Shown: positions 1 to 8,243 of the stretch, in pieces
Layout: each line of letters opens with the position of its first letter
Position numbering within the stretch: position 1 is the stretch's first letter
Source: Candidatus Roizmanbacteria bacterium RIFCSPLOWO2_01_FULL_37_16
GTDB lineage: Bacteria; Patescibacteriota; Microgenomatia; UBA1406; GWC2-37-13
Assembly (NCBI GenBank): GCA_001789695.1
Contig: MGAI01000031.1
Coordinates: 1-46,965 of the forward strand
Length of the DNA stretch: 46,965 bases
Direction: 5' to 3'
Notes under the pieces: generated by a model
What the model was told of the DNA's origin: nothing
What the model saw: the letters and a program-made list of their open reading frames with translations, nothing else
Database searches by the model: none
Program-made: the position numbers and the translations under genes

Positions 1-1
1 A

Positions 2-808
2 TCTTTAAAAAAATCTTCTTTAAATTATGAAATTATTGTAGTTGATAATGCATCTCTTGATGACTCAGTTAAAATGCTTAAGAGTTTACGTATCAACGAT
101 TTACGGATTATTGAAAACAAAAAGAATCTTGGGTTTGGAAAAGCAAATAATCAGGCAGTAGAGTTAGCAAGTTCTGATTATATCCTTTTTCTTAATTCGG
201 ATATATTAGTATTAGATTCTGCAATTAAAGAATTGTATAAGTTTTATAAACAAAATGAAAATATGATCAATTTTTTAGGTGGAAAACTTTTGAACAAAGA
301 TATGAGTCAACAAGCTTCCTGTGGTCCTTTTTATACATTACCGATTGTTTTTGCTGCACTATTTCTACGTGGTGATTATTATAGCTTGACACGCTATTCA
401 CCTAATAAACTAAAGGAAGTAGATTGGATATCTGGAGCCTGTATTTTGACTAAGAAACAATATCTACAATCAATTAACGGTTTTGATGAAAATATCTTTA
501 TGTATATGGATGAAATTGATCTTTTGTATCGAGCTAAAATGAAAAATTATAGAGTTTTTTTCTATCCTAACGCTCGTTTTATCCATCTAGGTTCAGCTTC
601 AAGCGGTGAAAGAAAATATCCGATTCTTCAGGTTTTCAAAGGACTGATCTATTTTTACAAAAAGCACTATTCGGCTCCAAAACTAATTTTGCTTAAAATT
701 ATGTTAAAATTAAAGGCGAGAGTAGGTTTGACTTTAGGCAATCTTTTTAATAATGCTTACCTTAAAGAAACGTATGGTAAAGCTCTTAAACTTGTTGAAG
801 TGGCTTGA
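2..808 (+). CDS. Family 2 glycosyltransferase, 5'-truncated by window edge
   Basis: The frame is open from base 2, and its first codons already read into a GT2 core (IIVVDNAS, the strand carrying the nucleotide-binding Asp). The ATG at 74 is therefore internal and the true start lies before the window. Next come LGFGKANNQ and FLNSD (the NSD is the DXD-like metal/nucleotide site), then GACILTKK and a FDENIFMYMDEIDL stretch, where an acidic pair acts as the likely catalytic base. This order is typical of rhamnosyltransferase-like GT2 enzymes that extend surface glycans on the cytoplasmic face of the membrane. The tail is basic and may be membrane-associated. It overlaps the next gene by 35 bases, so the two are probably translationally coupled. 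The family is certain; the donor and acceptor sugars are not readable. Confidence 0.88.
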   Translation, partial: SLKKSSLNYEIIVVDNASLDDSVKMLKSLRINDLRIIENKKNLGFGKANNQAVELASSDYILFLNSDILVLDSAIKELYKFYKQNENMINFLGGKLLNKDMSQQASCGPFYTLPIVFAALFLRGDYYSLTRYSPNKLKEVDWISGACILTKKQYLQSINGFDENIFMYMDEIDLLYRAKMKNYRVFFYPNARFIHLGSASSGERKYPILQVFKGLIYFYKKHYSAPKLILLKIMLKLKARVGLTLGNLFNNAYLKETYGKALKLVEVA

Positions 809-2273
809 TAACAACCTAATAAAGATACTGCTCACTGCTTTTATCTTTCTCATCCCCCTTTGGCCAAAATTCCCTCTTTTTGATCTTGAGTACACTTATA
901 TTTCGATACGATTTGAGGATCTGTTTATCATCTTCTTTGTTTTTATTTTTTTTATCCAGCTCATTCGTAGGAAAATAACTATTCCTTTTAAATTTTTGCT
1001 GCTTTTCATCATCTTTTGGATTGGAGTATTCGCTTCTTATTTATATGGCCATTACGTACTAAACACCGTCCCTGTCAAAAATATTGGCTTTCTTCATGCA
1101 GCAAGACGTATCGAGTATATGATATTTTTCTTTATTGCTGCTTCAGCCGTTAAATCTAGAAGAGATTTCCTTTTTTTTATCAAGACTCTATTTTTTGTTC
1201 TTTTGCTAGTTAGCCTTTATGGTATTGGGCAAAAATTCTTTGGTTTTCCAGCAGTTCAAACCATGAATCCAGAGTTTGCTTTAGGTCATATTCTTTATCT
1301 TACGCCTGAAGCAAGAGTCTCTTCCACGTTTGCTGGACATTATGATCTAGCAGCTTATCTAGTTTTTCTAATGCCAATAATTTTAAGTTTCTATTTTGCT
1401 CGTCAATCAAAAACTTATTTTGTCTTATTCATCATTGCTCTTTTTACTCTTACACTCACGGCTTCCCGTATTTCCTTTATTGCTTATTCAGTTTCGCTTA
1501 CAACTTTTTTACTTTTTCTTAAAAAACCAAAACATTTGTTCATTATCGCCTTGTTAACAATCGGCTTTTCACTTCTTTCTAAAAACTTAACCTCACGATT
1601 TTTTCAAACTTTTCAAGTCAGGAGAATATTTGTAAACGAAAAGACAGGTCAAGTCGTAGTCCCACAAAAAATATCGGTAAAAGAACTCCCTGCTGGGACT
1701 TTCTACCTTCAGCTAAAAAAAGATCAACCAGTCGAGTTTGACCCCGCTTTGCAAAAAAAACTTGAAGAGAAACTTCTTGCCGACATTCGTGAAGAAGCTT
1801 CAAAATCCGGAATTACCCTGACTAGTACAGAAGAGGCTCAGCTTCTTGCCACCATGTCAGCTGGATTAAAACCTGTAAATACTGTCGTTTCTGACATATC
1901 TTTTGCCACTCGTCTCCAAGTCGAGTGGCCACGGGCTATTAAGGCATTTTTGCAAAGTCCCTATCTTGGAACTGGTCCCTCATCAATTACTGAAGCGACC
2001 GATAATGACTATCTTCGTTGGTTGGGTGAGTTTGGACTTCTGGGAACTGTTTCGTTCTTAATAATCCTTATATCTATATTCTTTCACCTATTTAAACGAA
2101 TAAATAATAATTTACCTTCAAGTAATTTCTTAATTTATGGCTATCTTTTTGCTTTTTTTGGCTTGCTGATAAATGCGACTTATATTGATGTCTTTGAGGC
2201 ATCAAAAGTTGCCTATACCTACTGGACAGTGTCAGGTCTTTATCTTGGTTTTTTAAAATCAAACTATGAATAA
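774..2273 (+). CDS. O-antigen ligase/polymerase-like polytopic membrane protein
   Basis: About 500 residues with some ten or more hydrophobic segments. It fits the Wzy/WaaL (O-antigen ligase) superfamily, which joins or polymerises lipid-linked glycans on the outer face of the membrane. Signs are the segment near LTASRISFIAYS and the C-terminal LGTGPSS...YLRWLGEFGLLG stretch, which matches the conserved end of the big loop. Between helices, roughly residues 270-390, lies an unusually long charged loop (VNEKTGQVVVPQK, then a lysine- and glutamate-rich helix) that is probably extracytoplasmic. I prefer the ATG at 774 because the one at 753 extends further into the upstream gene; both are possible. 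It overlaps the next gene by 8 bases. Whether it acts as ligase or polymerase cannot be told from sequence alone. Confidence 0.78.
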   Translation: MVKLLNLLKWLDNNLIKILLTAFIFLIPLWPKFPLFDLEYTYISIRFEDLFIIFFVFIFFIQLIRRKITIPFKFLLLFIIFWIGVFASYLYGHYVLNTVPVKNIGFLHAARRIEYMIFFFIAASAVKSRRDFLFFIKTLFFVLLLVSLYGIGQKFFGFPAVQTMNPEFALGHILYLTPEARVSSTFAGHYDLAAYLVFLMPIILSFYFARQSKTYFVLFIIALFTLTLTASRISFIAYSVSLTTFLLFLKKPKHLFIIALLTIGFSLLSKNLTSRFFQTFQVRRIFVNEKTGQVVVPQKISVKELPAGTFYLQLKKDQPVEFDPALQKKLEEKLLADIREEASKSGITLTSTEEAQLLATMSAGLKPVNTVVSDISFATRLQVEWPRAIKAFLQSPYLGTGPSSITEATDNDYLRWLGEFGLLGTVSFLIILISIFFHLFKRINNNLPSSNFLIYGYLFAFFGLLINATYIDVFEASKVAYTYWTVSGLYLGFLKSNYE

Positions 2274-3705
2274 AAAAGATATATTTATTCTTTTTATCAT
2301 ACTTTTTCTAAGCCTTATCTTTAGGCTTTATAGAATCTCAACGCCACTGGCTGACTTACACTCCTGGAGACAAGCCGATACAGCCGCCGTTGCCAGAAAC
2401 TTTGTCAGGGAAGGAATCGATCTATTGCATCCTCGCTATGACGACCTCTCAGGCAGAGAAGCTGGAAAAGAAAATCCGCAAGGATATCGCATGGTAGAGT
2501 TTCCTATCTACAATGCGATTTTTGCTTTTATCTTTAAGCTCGCTCCTTTTTTGCCAATAGAGGTGTACGGCAGATTAACAAGCGCCATCTTTTCTCTACT
2601 TGTGATTGGAGTTATTTATTATCTCATGCTTAAAGAAGCTACCAGATTGGCTGCCGTCGTTGCGGGTTTAATCTATGCTGTTTTCCCTTTTTTTGTCTTT
2701 TTTTCTCGAGTAGTTCTACCTGAAACAACTGCTTTATCCTTCACATTTATCTCAATTTTGTTTCTTTATTTTTATCAAGAAAAAAAAATCAATCCGATTG
2801 ATGAACTTATATATTTTATTGTCTCCGCGATCTTTTTTGCTTTTGCAATTCTGGTTAAACCTACAGTAATTTTTTATTCTGTAGTCCTTTTTTATCTATT
2901 CTGGCAAAAATACCATTTTAAATTTCTTAGAAAAATCAATTTTTTTCTCTATTTCATCATCGCCTTCCTGCCTTTTGCCTTATGGAGACTTTATATTAGA
3001 AACTTTCCCGAAGGGATACCCGTCAGTGACTGGCTAATAACTAGTGTCAATACATATGAGGGCTTAAAGAATATTTTTTTCCGACCGGCCTTCTTTCGTT
3101 GGATTTTTTTTGAGAGGATTAATAATATCATATTCGGCGGATATCTAAGTACTTTTTTTCTCTTGGGCATACTTGGCAAAAGTAAGAAATTTTTTTTTCA
3201 AACTTTTCTCTTATCCAATCTACTTTACCTCTTCACATTCCAAGGAGGAAATATTCAACACGAATACTATCAAACTCTTATACTCCCCGCTTTGGCTATC
3301 TTTTGCGGTATTGGTGTACAGTTTCTAGTTTATTTAAAGAAACATCTCTTATCCCCATTTATTTTAGGGTCTATTATAGTTACTATCTTCATCCTCTCTT
3401 TTTATTTTTCTCTTTATCGGGTTAGAGATTATTACAACTACCCGAAAGATCTCTCTCAGATTGCAAAAATAATCAAAACTCTATCAAAAGATAACGACAA
3501 GATAGTGACAGATACAACTGGTGATTCAACCTTGCTTTATCTTACTGACAGAAAAGGAACGCCTTCACTTTATAAGGATCCTCCAACCCTTCAAAAACTT
3601 GGTTACAGCTATCTGATAATTTTTAATAAAGACTATTCAGAACAACTAAAGAATAATTTCACCACAGTCTTCGAAAACGATAAGTTTGTTATGTTCAAAC
3701 TATGA
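2266..3705 (+). CDS. GT-C family membrane glycosyltransferase (PMT/ArnT-like)
   Basis: 479 residues, strongly hydrophobic with about ten or eleven membrane segments. After the first helix comes an extracytoplasmic loop with acidic and aromatic residues (LADLHSWRQADTAAVARNF). This pattern recurs in dolichyl/polyprenyl-phosphate-sugar-dependent glycosyltransferases of the GT39/GT83 type. A short C-terminal globular part (DKIVTDTTGDSTLLYLTDRKG) follows the last helix. Such enzymes move a sugar from a lipid-phosphate donor to a glycan, lipid or protein on the outer face of the membrane. It overlaps both neighbours (8 and 4 bases) and so belongs to the same surface-glycan operon. The exact acceptor is unknown. 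Confidence 0.75.
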   Translation: MNKKDIFILFIILFLSLIFRLYRISTPLADLHSWRQADTAAVARNFVREGIDLLHPRYDDLSGREAGKENPQGYRMVEFPIYNAIFAFIFKLAPFLPIEVYGRLTSAIFSLLVIGVIYYLMLKEATRLAAVVAGLIYAVFPFFVFFSRVVLPETTALSFTFISILFLYFYQEKKINPIDELIYFIVSAIFFAFAILVKPTVIFYSVVLFYLFWQKYHFKFLRKINFFLYFIIAFLPFALWRLYIRNFPEGIPVSDWLITSVNTYEGLKNIFFRPAFFRWIFFERINNIIFGGYLSTFFLLGILGKSKKFFFQTFLLSNLLYLFTFQGGNIQHEYYQTLILPALAIFCGIGVQFLVYLKKHLLSPFILGSIIVTIFILSFYFSLYRVRDYYNYPKDLSQIAKIIKTLSKDNDKIVTDTTGDSTLLYLTDRKGTPSLYKDPPTLQKLGYSYLIIFNKDYSEQLKNNFTTVFENDKFVMFKL

Positions 3706-4913
3706 AGATACTGATGTTAACTCCTTACCTTCCTTATCCTCCAGCCTCAGGCGGACAAATTCGTTCGCTTAATTTATTAAAATATTTGAGTAAAAATAAC
3801 GAAATCACTCTAATTGCGCTTTACAAAAATGAAAAAGAAAAATCTTTTGCCAAGTATCTAGAATCATACTGCAAAAAAATATATCTTTGTAAGCGGGCCG
3901 AGAAACCTTGGCAGGTAAAAAATATTTTTAAATCTATTTTTTCGTTACTTCCGTTTTTAATTGTTAGAAATTTCTCACCTCAGGCAAAGGAAACTGTTGA
4001 AAGACTACTTAAGGAAGAGTATTTTGATGTCATCCATGCAGAAACTTTTTATATCATGCCTCACATCCCCAAAACCAATACCCCCATTTTTCTTTTGGAA
4101 CAAACTCTAGAATACGAGGTCTATCAGCATTTTGTAAAATCACTGCCATTTTACCTAAGATATTTTTTTCACTTTGATATCTTAAAATTAAAATTTTGGG
4201 AGCGTTATTTTTGGAAAAGAGCATTTTTGGTTGGGACAGTTTCTGAAACCGATAGAAGATTAATCAATAAAATCGAACCCCAGATACATCCAGTTGTCAT
4301 CCCAAACGGCGCAGGAGACGAGCTTATCGCCTACAAGCTGACCAAAAAGGATTTAGCCGCTCCAATTGCTTTATTTGTTGGTAACTTTGCTTGGCTACAA
4401 AATACAGAAGCTGCTTATTTCTTAAGTAAATATATTTTGCCCAAATTATTGAAGTCCGTCTCAAATATAAAAATAGTAATAGCCGGGCAAAGAGCTAAAG
4501 ACAAATTAAAACTACCATCTGATGAACGATTAGAGATAGTCAATGTCGATACAGACGATATCAGTTTAGTGAAAAAAATTTATGATAGATCAACCATATT
4601 TATCGCTCCCATTTTTGGACCTGGAGGAACAAGGCTTAAAATTTTAGCCGCCATGGCAACTGGACTTCCCGTAATTTCAACAAAAACCGGAGTCACTGGT
4701 CTTTTAGTCAAGGATGGATACAACGTTTTAATCGCAAATACCCCCAACGACTTTGTTTTTAAAATTAAAACACTTCTTTCTAATCAGCAGTTATATGAAA
4801 ATTTGCGCACCAATGCTTACAGAATGGTAAATGAAATATATAACTGGAAAAAAATATCACAGAAATTAGAAATCGTTTATGAAAAAATAAAAAAACATGA
4901 AGATTGGAATTGA
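3702..4913 (+). CDS. Family 4 glycosyltransferase
   Basis: 403 residues with a GT-B fold of the GT4 family. The N-terminal domain opens with a glycine-rich loop (PYPPASGGQIRSLNLLKYL). The C-terminal domain carries FVGNFAWLQNTEA and then FGPGGTRLKILAAMATGLPVISTKTG, the region that binds the nucleotide-sugar donor. The usual E-x7-E motif is not obvious: the stretch reads GGTRLKILAAMATG, as in the 'GGTRLKILEAMA' group where one acidic residue is exchanged. It is cytosolic or peripherally bound. It starts in a 4-base ATGA overlap with the preceding gene and overlaps the following gene by 17 bases, so it is part of a tightly coupled operon. Confidence 0.85.
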   Translation: MKILMLTPYLPYPPASGGQIRSLNLLKYLSKNNEITLIALYKNEKEKSFAKYLESYCKKIYLCKRAEKPWQVKNIFKSIFSLLPFLIVRNFSPQAKETVERLLKEEYFDVIHAETFYIMPHIPKTNTPIFLLEQTLEYEVYQHFVKSLPFYLRYFFHFDILKLKFWERYFWKRAFLVGTVSETDRRLINKIEPQIHPVVIPNGAGDELIAYKLTKKDLAAPIALFVGNFAWLQNTEAAYFLSKYILPKLLKSVSNIKIVIAGQRAKDKLKLPSDERLEIVNVDTDDISLVKKIYDRSTIFIAPIFGPGGTRLKILAAMATGLPVISTKTGVTGLLVKDGYNVLIANTPNDFVFKIKTLLSNQQLYENLRTNAYRMVNEIYNWKKISQKLEIVYEKIKKHEDWN

Positions 4914-6018
4914 CATTTCCCAAATTGTCTATGAAGGAACGGGAGTTTCCCGCTTTACCCATGGATTAGTTTCTGCTATTTTAAATTACGACAAAGAAAA
5001 TGAATGGGTATTCTTTTTTTCCTCTTTAAGAAGAAGATTAGACTTAAACTTAGAAAAAAAAATAATCGAAAAAGGCCACAAACTTGTAAAATGGAAACTG
5101 CCACCAACTGCTTTAGCTTTTTTATTTAACGATTTACACAAATTTTCAAAATATCTAATTTCCAGCTTCTATCTTCTAACTTCGCTTGACTGGTTTATAA
5201 CTTCCGATTGGACCGAACCACCGTTACCTGTAAAAAAAGCGACTATCGTCCATGACCTGGTTTACCTCCGTTATCCCGAAACAGTCGATAATAAAATTGT
5301 TTCTACACAAAAGAAGAGACTTAGCTGGGTCAAAAAAGAGTCAGAAATTGTCTTTGCTGATTCTTATACAACTAAGAAGGATCTAATGGATTTACTCAAA
5401 GTAGATTCGAGAAAAATAATTGTAAATTATCCAGGAATTGATGTAAAAAAACCAACTTTAGAACAAATTAATATAACGTTAAAAAAATATAATCTAAAGA
5501 AGCCGTTCATCCTGGCTGTGGGGAAAAGTGAACCAAGAAAGAATTTTCGGCGTTTAATCGAAGCCTTTTCAAAAAGAAATGACCATAACCTAGAATTGGT
5601 GATAGTTGGACCAATGGGATGGGATGAAAAAAATATCAAATATCAATCCGCCAGCTGGCGGACAAATATCAAATATTTAGGATTAGTTAGCGATACTGAA
5701 TTATTTTCTCTCTATTCCTCGTGCTTATTTTTTGTTTGCCCCTCCATCTGGGAAGGATTTGGCTATCCTGTGGTTGAGGCTATGAGATTAGGTGTTCCCT
5801 TAGCCACATCAAATACATCTTCACTTTCTGAAATAACAAAAGATGCTGCGATATTATTTAATCCTTTCAACGTCAATGATATCTATAAAAGCATGGTTGC
5901 CCTGATCAATGATAAAAACCTTAGAATCAATTTGGCAAAAAAAGGCCTGGAAAAGAGTAGAATATTTACGTGGAAAAAATATTACAACAACATGATAGCT
6001 CAATTAGCAAGTAACTAA
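4897..6018 (+). CDS. Family 4 glycosyltransferase carrying an in-frame palindromic insert
   Basis: 373 residues, GT4 family of the mannosyltransferase-B type. The N-terminus is GIDISQIVYEGTGVSRF. The C-terminal half has VGKSEPRKNFRRLIEAF and PSIWEGFGYPVVEAMRLG; its two glutamates, seven residues apart, are the E-x7-E nucleotide-sugar motif. Between them, about residues 246-260, the protein reads NIKYQSASWRTNIKYLG. The duplicated NIKY flanks the product of a perfect 16-bp palindrome, and the repeat offset is 33 bases, so the frame is kept. This looks like a later insertion into a surface loop. The gene overlaps the preceding one by 17 bases and lies 19 bases before the next GT4 gene. Confidence 0.87.
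   Translation: MKIGIDISQIVYEGTGVSRFTHGLVSAILNYDKENEWVFFFSSLRRRLDLNLEKKIIEKGHKLVKWKLPPTALAFLFNDLHKFSKYLISSFYLLTSLDWFITSDWTEPPLPVKKATIVHDLVYLRYPETVDNKIVSTQKKRLSWVKKESEIVFADSYTTKKDLMDLLKVDSRKIIVNYPGIDVKKPTLEQINITLKKYNLKKPFILAVGKSEPRKNFRRLIEAFSKRNDHNLELVIVGPMGWDEKNIKYQSASWRTNIKYLGLVSDTELFSLYSSCLFFVCPSIWEGFGYPVVEAMRLGVPLATSNTSSLSEITKDAAILFNPFNVNDIYKSMVALINDKNLRINLAKKGLEKSRIFTWKKYYNNMIAQLASN
5631..5676. repeat. Palindrome with flanking 13-bp direct repeats inside a GT4 gene
   Basis: The 13-bp sequence aaatatcaaatat occurs at 5631-5643 and again at 5664-5676. Between the copies lies the perfect 16-bp palindrome tccgccagctggcgga (5647-5662). The offset of 33 bases equals 11 codons. The palindrome is GC-rich in an AT-rich gene. 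The arrangement resembles an insertion with duplication of target sequence. Confidence 0.75.
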
Positions 6019-6037
6019 TTTCTAGTTCAATCTATCT

Positions 6038-7201
6038 ATGATCATAGGAATCGACGGTAACGAAGCGAATGTAAAAGAAAAAGTCGGTGTTTCTGTTTAT
6101 ACTTTGAAATTACTCAAATACTTCAAAAAAAAAGCAACAAAGCATCAGCAATTTGTAGTATTTCTTAAAAGTAAACCAAATAAAGATCTTCCGGAGGAAT
6201 TTGAATTTTATCGATATGCTATTATCAGAGGAAATTTCTTATGGTCACAGACATTTTTACCGCTCGAATTATACAAAAGAAAAGCGCTTGGCCAAAATAT
6301 CCAGGTCTTTTTTTCACCCGCTCACTACTCACCCAGGTTTTGCCCCATTCCAGTTGTTGTGACGATACATGATCTCTCTTATTTTTACTATCCTGACGAG
6401 TTTCTCAAAAAGGATCTTTACCAGTTAAAAAAATGGACAAAATATTCTGTTGAAAAAGCAAAAAAAATAATTGCCGTATCAAATACAACTAAGAAAGACC
6501 TAATAAAATTTTATAGTGTTGCCGAAAAAAAAATAGAGGTGGTCTACAATGGTTATGAAAAGGCCAGCGGTAGAACCTCCGGGGTTGAGGAAGAACTGAA
6601 CAACAGGAAAAATTTAGAGGTTAATTTGAGAAAATTGCAAACAAAAAAACAAAATTATATTTTATATGTAGGAACTTTACAGCCTAGGAAGAATGTAACC
6701 GTGTTGATAGATGCATTCTATAGATTTAAAGAAAAAAAACCAGATTATAAACTAGTTATTGTTGGCAAGAAAGGATGGTTATTTGACCACATATTTAAAA
6801 AAGTAAAGGATTTAAATCTCAAGAAAGAAGTTGAAATAAAAGGTTATGTGTCAGATGAAGAACTTTCCTTACTTTATCAGAATGCTTTTTGTTTTGTTCT
6901 GCCATCATTATATGAGGGGTTTGGTATTCCGCTTCTTGAGGCTATGAGCTTCGGAACACCTGTAATATCTTCTTTTCATTCCAGTCTGCCTGAGGTCGGC
7001 GGAGACGCTTGTTTGTATTTTGATCCCAAAAACTCTCAAGAGCTATCTAAAAAACTATACGAATTGACAATAAATAGAAAATTGAGAAGCGAGTTAGTTA
7101 AAAAAGGATTGGAAAGAATAAGACTATTTTCATGGCAAAAATGCGCAGAGCAAACCCTAAAAATTCTAACTTCAGATTATGAGAATAAGAATAATCGATG
7201 A
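6038..7201 (+). CDS. Family 4 glycosyltransferase
   Basis: 387 residues with a GT-B fold, GT4 family. It starts GIDGNEANVKEKVGVSVYTLKL, a paralogue of the preceding gene. The C-terminal donor-binding domain shows YVGTLQPRKNVTVLIDAF and PSLYEGFGIPLLEAMSFG with the E-x7-E pair. The linker between the domains (about residues 176-200) contains a low-similarity stretch, EKASGRTSGVEEELNNRKN, that may be lineage-specific. It is the third GT4 enzyme in a row, so the cluster probably adds several sugars to one surface glycan. It overlaps the next gene by 23 bases. Confidence 0.85.
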   Translation: MIIGIDGNEANVKEKVGVSVYTLKLLKYFKKKATKHQQFVVFLKSKPNKDLPEEFEFYRYAIIRGNFLWSQTFLPLELYKRKALGQNIQVFFSPAHYSPRFCPIPVVVTIHDLSYFYYPDEFLKKDLYQLKKWTKYSVEKAKKIIAVSNTTKKDLIKFYSVAEKKIEVVYNGYEKASGRTSGVEEELNNRKNLEVNLRKLQTKKQNYILYVGTLQPRKNVTVLIDAFYRFKEKKPDYKLVIVGKKGWLFDHIFKKVKDLNLKKEVEIKGYVSDEELSLLYQNAFCFVLPSLYEGFGIPLLEAMSFGTPVISSFHSSLPEVGGDACLYFDPKNSQELSKKLYELTINRKLRSELVKKGLERIRLFSWQKCAEQTLKILTSDYENKNNR

Positions 7202-8243
7202 TTCAGTCGATAAAAATACCTACAATAATTTAGCTCAACATCCACTTCAATCCTGGCAATGGGGAGAGGCAAGACGAGAGATGGGAATTGAGGTAATAAG
7301 AATTGGCGAATATTCGAACAAAAAAATTATAAATGTATATCTTTTAACCCTGCACCCTATACCCTATACCCTGTTTAAAATTGGCTATCTTCCCCGTTCC
7401 AAATTTCCCCCAAAAGACGTTCTAAACTTTCTTTATGTGTACGGCAAAAAAAACAATGTAATCTTTGTCAAAATCGAACCATATGTTCAAAAGGGTGATA
7501 ATGTCATCCTGAATTCATTTCAGGATCTGGATTTAAAAAAACAGATGCTGAACCAAGTTCAGCATGACAAAAACAGGAATCTAAAAATTGTTCGATCACC
7601 TCATCCCTTATTCCCTAAGTGGACTCAAAATATTGATCTGACTAAATCAGAAGACGAACTCCTTAAAAAAATGCATCCTAAAACAAGGTACAATATTCGC
7701 CTAGCTCAAAAAAAAGGAGTTGTCATCAAAGAAATGTCAAAAGATGAGGGCTTCCAAATTTTCGCGAAACTTTATTTTGAAACATGTAAAAGACAAAAAT
7801 ATTTCGGCCATGACTTTAATTACCATAAAATTGTCTGGGAAAATTTAAGAAAAGATATTGCTCATATTTTGGTTGCATTCTACGAAAATAGGCCTCTTGC
7901 AGCCTACGAATTGTTTTACTTTCGCAATATAATCTATTATCCCTATGGGGGAACCTCGATGGAATTTAGAAACCTGATGGCATCAAACTTATTGATGTTT
8001 GAGGTAATTAGATTTGGAAAGAAACTGGGTGCAAAAAAATTTGATCTGTGGGGGTCACTTTCCCCAGATTATAAGGAAAATCACCCTTGGGCTGGATTTA
8101 CGCGATTTAAACAGGGATATGGAGGATCATTTATTCAACTGATTGATAGTTTCGATTTAATAATTAATCCTACCTATTATAAAATCTACAATCTGCTTTA
8201 TATACTAAGAATTTTCTATCTTAAACTGAAGAGTTTAGTTTAG
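7179..8243 (+). CDS. FemAB/FemX-like peptidoglycan bridge aminoacyltransferase
   Basis: 354 residues with two GNAT-like halves of the FemABX family, which attach amino acids from aminoacyl-tRNA to the peptidoglycan stem peptide or to related acceptors. Visible signatures are [16 protein letters not shown] near residue 20, [17 protein letters not shown] near 165-180, the [18 protein letters not shown] core, and [26 protein letters not shown] near the C-terminus. Two stretches look inserted: TLHPIPYTL (from a 7-bp tandem repeat) and residues 109-130 (VILNSFQDL...MLNQVQHD, from a 66-bp palindromic element, exactly 22 codons). Its place at the end of the polysaccharide operon fits envelope assembly. 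It ends in a 9-base tail-to-tail overlap with lon. Confidence 0.82.
   Translation: MRIRIIDDSVDKNTYNNLAQHPLQSWQWGEARREMGIEVIRIGEYSNKKIINVYLLTLHPIPYTLFKIGYLPRSKFPPKDVLNFLYVYGKKNNVIFVKIEPYVQKGDNVILNSFQDLDLKKQMLNQVQHDKNRNLKIVRSPHPLFPKWTQNIDLTKSEDELLKKMHPKTRYNIRLAQKKGVVIKEMSKDEGFQIFAKLYFETCKRQKYFGHDFNYHKIVWENLRKDIAHILVAFYENRPLAAYELFYFRNIIYYPYGGTSMEFRNLMASNLLMFEVIRFGKKLGAKKFDLWGSLSPDYKENHPWAGFTRFKQGYGGSFIQLIDSFDLIINPTYYKIYNLLYILRIFYLKLKSLV
7348..7372. repeat. 7-bp tandem repeat (ccctata) inside the FemAB-like gene
   Basis: Units ccctgca, ccctata, ccctata and a partial ccctg lie end to end. They encode LHPIPYTL, which is not part of the usual family pattern at this point. Confidence 0.6.
7503..7568. 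repeat. 66-bp double-hairpin palindromic element inside the FemAB-like gene
   Basis: Outer arms are gtcat (7503-7507) and atgac (7564-7568). Inside are two hairpins: cctgaa/ttcagg (7508-7524) and atgctgaac/gttcagcat (7545-7565). The length of 66 bases keeps the frame. The encoded peptide (LNSFQDL...LNQVQHD) is, from general knowledge, a recurrent signature of dispersed intergenic repeats translated in many bacterial genomes. Confidence 0.8.

Noticed and set aside
74-808. ATG at 74 as the start of the first glycosyltransferase
   Set aside because: The frame is open to base 2, and the codons before 74 encode the conserved VVDNAS strand, so the start lies outside the window.
1-8243. Prophage or defence island
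   Set aside because: All genes fit surface-polysaccharide synthesis. No integrase, phage structural gene or defence nuclease was seen.
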